Of a stretch of 7,438 nucleotides of DNA, positions 5,202-7,438 are shown piece after piece. Position numbers and translations under genes: made by a program. Source of the stretch: JBGPBY01 sp041481485 (lineage in GTDB: Bacteria > Acidobacteriota > Terriglobia > 20CM-2-55-15); contig JBGPBY010000369.1 in the NCBI GenBank assembly GCA_041481485.1, forward strand, positions 1 through 7,438, written 5' to 3'. Every line of letters begins with the position of its first letter. Positions within the stretch are counted from its first letter, which is position 1. The notes under the pieces are model-generated. The model did no database searches. It was not told where the DNA came from and saw nothing but the letters and a program-made list of their open reading frames with translations.

Positions 5202-7438
5202 TCACAAAGCCAAAACGTTTTTCAGGGGCTCGTCTGACTTTCGTGCTTCCAGCCAGCGATATAGCGCAGGCAGGACGAACAGTGTGAGCAGCGTCGATGT
5301 GATCAACCCCCCAATCACCACCGTTGCCAGCGGTCGTTGAACTTCTGCTCCTGCTCCGGCAGAAATCGCCATCGGCACAAACCCCAGGCTCGCGACCAGC
5401 GCGGTCATCAGCACAGGTCGCAGGCGCGTCAATGCACCCCTCGCAATTGCGTCCGTAAGGGCGAGTCCTTCTCCTCGGAGTTGATTGATAAACGCGACCA
5501 TGACGACTCCGTTCAGTACGGCCACGCCAGACACTGCAATGAAACCAACGCCCGCACTCATGGAGAAGGTCATCTGTCGAATGACAAGAGAGAGAACACC
5601 TCCCGACACGGCAAATGGAATGCCCGTGAAGATCAGCGCGGCCTGCTTCAATGACTGAAACGTCGTGAAGAGCAGAAGGAAAACAATAAAGAAGGTCACG
5701 GGCACGACTAGCAGGAGTCGATTCCGTCCGCTTTCAAGATGCTCCCAGAGGCCACCCCATTGCATGTGATAGTCCGCCGGTAATTTGAGTTGACGGTCCA
5801 CGGCGTCCCTCGCTTCTGTTACAAAGCTGCCGATATCCCGTCCCCGTACGTTGACTTCAACTGTCGTGAGCCGCTCGCCTTCTTCGCGGCTGACTACAGA
5901 AGGCCCTTCCTGCTCGGAGATTGTGGCGAGTTGCCCCAGAGGGATGTGCGTGGTTCCATTCGGTGTACTCACAGGTAAATTCCGGAGAGCCTCGGAATTG
6001 GACCGAGATGCGGGACTGAAGCGCGCGACCAGCGCAAAACGCTTACTTCCTTCAAGTATTTGTGTGGTTTCTGTTCCGGCCACGGCTGTTCGTACGACAT
6101 CCTGGACATCGGAAATGTTGATGCCATACCGTGCCACACGTTCGCGATCGATTTTGATTTCCAGAACCGGTAAGCCGCTGGTCTGTTGAACCTTGACATC
6201 CGCCGCTCCGGGAACCTTGCCGAGGATCTGGGCCATATGCTGACCCGTGTCCTGAAGAACCTTGAGATCTTCCCCATACAGCTTGACGACCACGTCCGAT
6301 CGCGATCCGGTGCCTTCAATCAATTCCATCATGCGAAACTCAATCGGTTGTGAGAAGGAATAGGCCATTCCGGGAACCGCTTCGAGCCGCATCGACATCT
6401 TATTTACAAGCTCCTCCTTGGTTGAAGCAGATGTCCATTCGCTGCGCGGTTTCAGCACGACATAGGTATCACCCATGTCCGGGCCCATGGGATCGGTTGC
6501 AATTTCAGGGCTGCCCAGCCGGCTTACTACCGTTTGCACTTCCGGGAACTCCTTCAAGGCTCGTTCAGCTGCTCCGGTCATCTCGACTGCTTGCGTTAGG
6601 GATACGCTGGGTAAACGGACCAAGTTAATCGCGATCGATCCTTCATCCAGTTTGGGCAGAAATTCGCTACCGAGGGACAGTATCAAGGTGGCGCATCCGA
6701 CGACGAGGATTGCTGCGCAGATGGCAGTGAGCCGAGGACGAAATAGTGTCCATCGGAGGGCCGGTTCGTATATTTTTCTAAACATATCGACAATCGGGTT
6801 TGTATCGTGTGCGCTGCTCTTCTTTGGTTCGCGCAGGAACATGGCGCAGAGTGCCGGAATGAGCGTGAGGCTCAAGACCAAAGCGCCGGAAAGCGCCAGG
6901 ATGACGGTGAATGCCATTGGCCGAAACATCTTCCCTTCGATGCCCACCAACGACACAATTGGGATGTATGCCGCGATGATGATGATTTCGCCAAACTGGC
7001 TGGCGCGGCGGACCTCGATGGTCCCATCGCCGATGAGTTGCAACCGTTCCTCGTGCGTCAATGTCCTGTCGAGTTGCTTTCGAGCTTCCGCGAGGCGCCG
7101 TACGCAGTTTTCGACGATAATCACCGCCGCATCCACGATAAGTCCAAAGTCGATGGCTCCCAGACTCATCAGGTTTGCGGATATATTGAAGTAACGCATG
7201 CCGATAATCGCGCACAACATCGAGAGCGGAATGGCACTGCTGACAATCAAGCCAGCCCGCAGTTGCAGTAGAAACAAGAAGAGCACGACCATCACGAAGA
7301 TTCCGCCTTCAATGAGGTTGCGAGTGGCAGTGTGAATCGTCTGATCGACCAGCGTACTGCGATCGAGGAAAGTCTTGAGGCGAACGCCAGGAGGCAAAGT
7401 CTTTTGGATCTCCTGAATCTTTTCACCGATGCTCAGCG
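5202..7438 (-). CDS. czcA: CzcA-like heavy-metal RND efflux pump (5' end outside window)
   Basis: Inner-membrane proton-driven pump of the HME-RND family, exporting metal cations together with a fusion protein and outer-membrane channel not seen here. About 744 residues are visible; roughly 300 N-terminal residues are missing, because the frame is open to the right edge (LSIGEKIQEIQKT before PPGV). Numbered from the TTG codon at 7397: TM segment near 28-42; the TM4 motif DFGLIVDAAVIIVEN at 83-97, with D89 equivalent to CusA D405; second periplasmic region about 245-555; and five further helices from about 560 to 716. TM4 DFG...VEN, PIEFRMMELIEG near 351-362, L628-N629 in TM10 and V662 in RLRPVLMT all match CzcA-type pumps rather than CusA. 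Divalent metals (Zn, Co, Cd) are therefore the more likely substrates, but this is not certain. The TTG at 7397 is an internal leucine, not the start. It leads the minus-strand group. Confidence 0.9.
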   Translation of the reverse strand, partial: LSIGEKIQEIQKTLPPGVRLKTFLDRSTLVDQTIHTATRNLIEGGIFVMVVLFLFLLQLRAGLIVSSAIPLSMLCAIIGMRYFNISANLMSLGAIDFGLIVDAAVIIVENCVRRLAEARKQLDRTLTHEERLQLIGDGTIEVRRASQFGEIIIIAAYIPIVSLVGIEGKMFRPMAFTVILALSGALVLSLTLIPALCAMFLREPKKSSAHDTNPIVDMFRKIYEPALRWTLFRPRLTAICAAILVVGCATLILSLGSEFLPKLDEGSIAINLVRLPSVSLTQAVEMTGAAERALKEFPEVQTVVSRLGSPEIATDPMGPDMGDTYVVLKPRSEWTSASTKEELVNKMSMRLEAVPGMAYSFSQPIEFRMMELIEGTGSRSDVVVKLYGEDLKVLQDTGQHMAQILGKVPGAADVKVQQTSGLPVLEIKIDRERVARYGINISDVQDVVRTAVAGTETTQILEGSKRFALVARFSPASRSNSEALRNLPVSTPNGTTHIPLGQLATISEQEGPSVVSREEGERLTTVEVNVRGRDIGSFVTEARDAVDRQLKLPADYHMQWGGLWEHLESGRNRLLLVVPVTFFIVFLLLFTTFQSLKQAALIFTGIPFAVSGGVLSLVIRQMTFSMSAGVGFIAVSGVAVLNGVVMVAFINQLRGEGLALTDAIARGALTRLRPVLMTALVASLGFVPMAISAGAGAEVQRPLATVVIGGLITSTLLTLFVLPALYRWLEARKSDEPLKNVLAL

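Noticed and set aside
6475..7194. A 239-codon open frame on the plus strand
   Set aside because: It is wholly antisense to the CzcA-like gene, whose motifs are intact throughout, and its translation resembles no protein family.
7395..7397. TTG at 7397 as the start of the CzcA-like gene
   Set aside because: The frame continues upstream with pump-like sequence (SIGEKIQEIQKT) to the window edge, so this codon is an internal leucine.

Overview
The window is a heavy-metal efflux region, mainly copper or silver, with two gene groups meeting tail to tail. It is bacterial and Gram-negative in type: it has tripartite RND pumps, signal peptides and a predicted outer-membrane beta-barrel. The style of the genes (an RND pump with a Gln-Thr-Gly TM10 motif, a P1B-ATPase with YHS and CPMHPEI-type N-terminal domains, and a DUF5666-like small periplasmic protein) fits Acidobacteriota or a similar soil lineage. 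That is an impression from protein style, not a demonstrated assignment.

Plus strand, 1-3757: the C-terminal part of a CusA-like RND pump enters at the left edge and stops at 741. A 60-base gap follows, holding a palindromic CsoR-type operator (774-790) that lies between plausible -35 and -10 boxes. Next is csoR (802-1116), a Cu(I)-sensing repressor with the full Cys-His-Cys ligand set. Ten bases later comes a copper P1B-1 ATPase (1127-3757). Its N-terminus has two YHS domains and two CPMHPEI/CPKCGM domains instead of the usual HMA domains.

Middle, 3758-3981: 224 bases between convergent genes with no confident gene. There is a 25-codon ORF whose ATG overlaps the ATPase stop, and a short protein-like frame interrupted by one TAG.

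Minus strand, 7438 to 3982, in transcription order: a CzcA-like RND pump entering from the right edge (stop at 5202), a small exported beta-rich protein (5156-4842), and an outer-membrane protein of the Phenol_MetA_deg/'transporter' type (4734-3982). They are closely spaced and co-oriented, so probably one operon.

Likely joint function: the ATPase moves Cu(I) from cytoplasm to periplasm, the CusA-type pump clears it across the outer membrane, and CsoR represses csoR-ATPase transcription until copper binds. The minus-strand pump has CzcA-type transmembrane motifs and probably handles divalent metals; its two exported partners have no established role. I found no RNA gene, insertion sequence or CRISPR array. 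The families are known; the unusual points are the ATPase N-terminus, the possibly leaderless csoR and the untested small partners.
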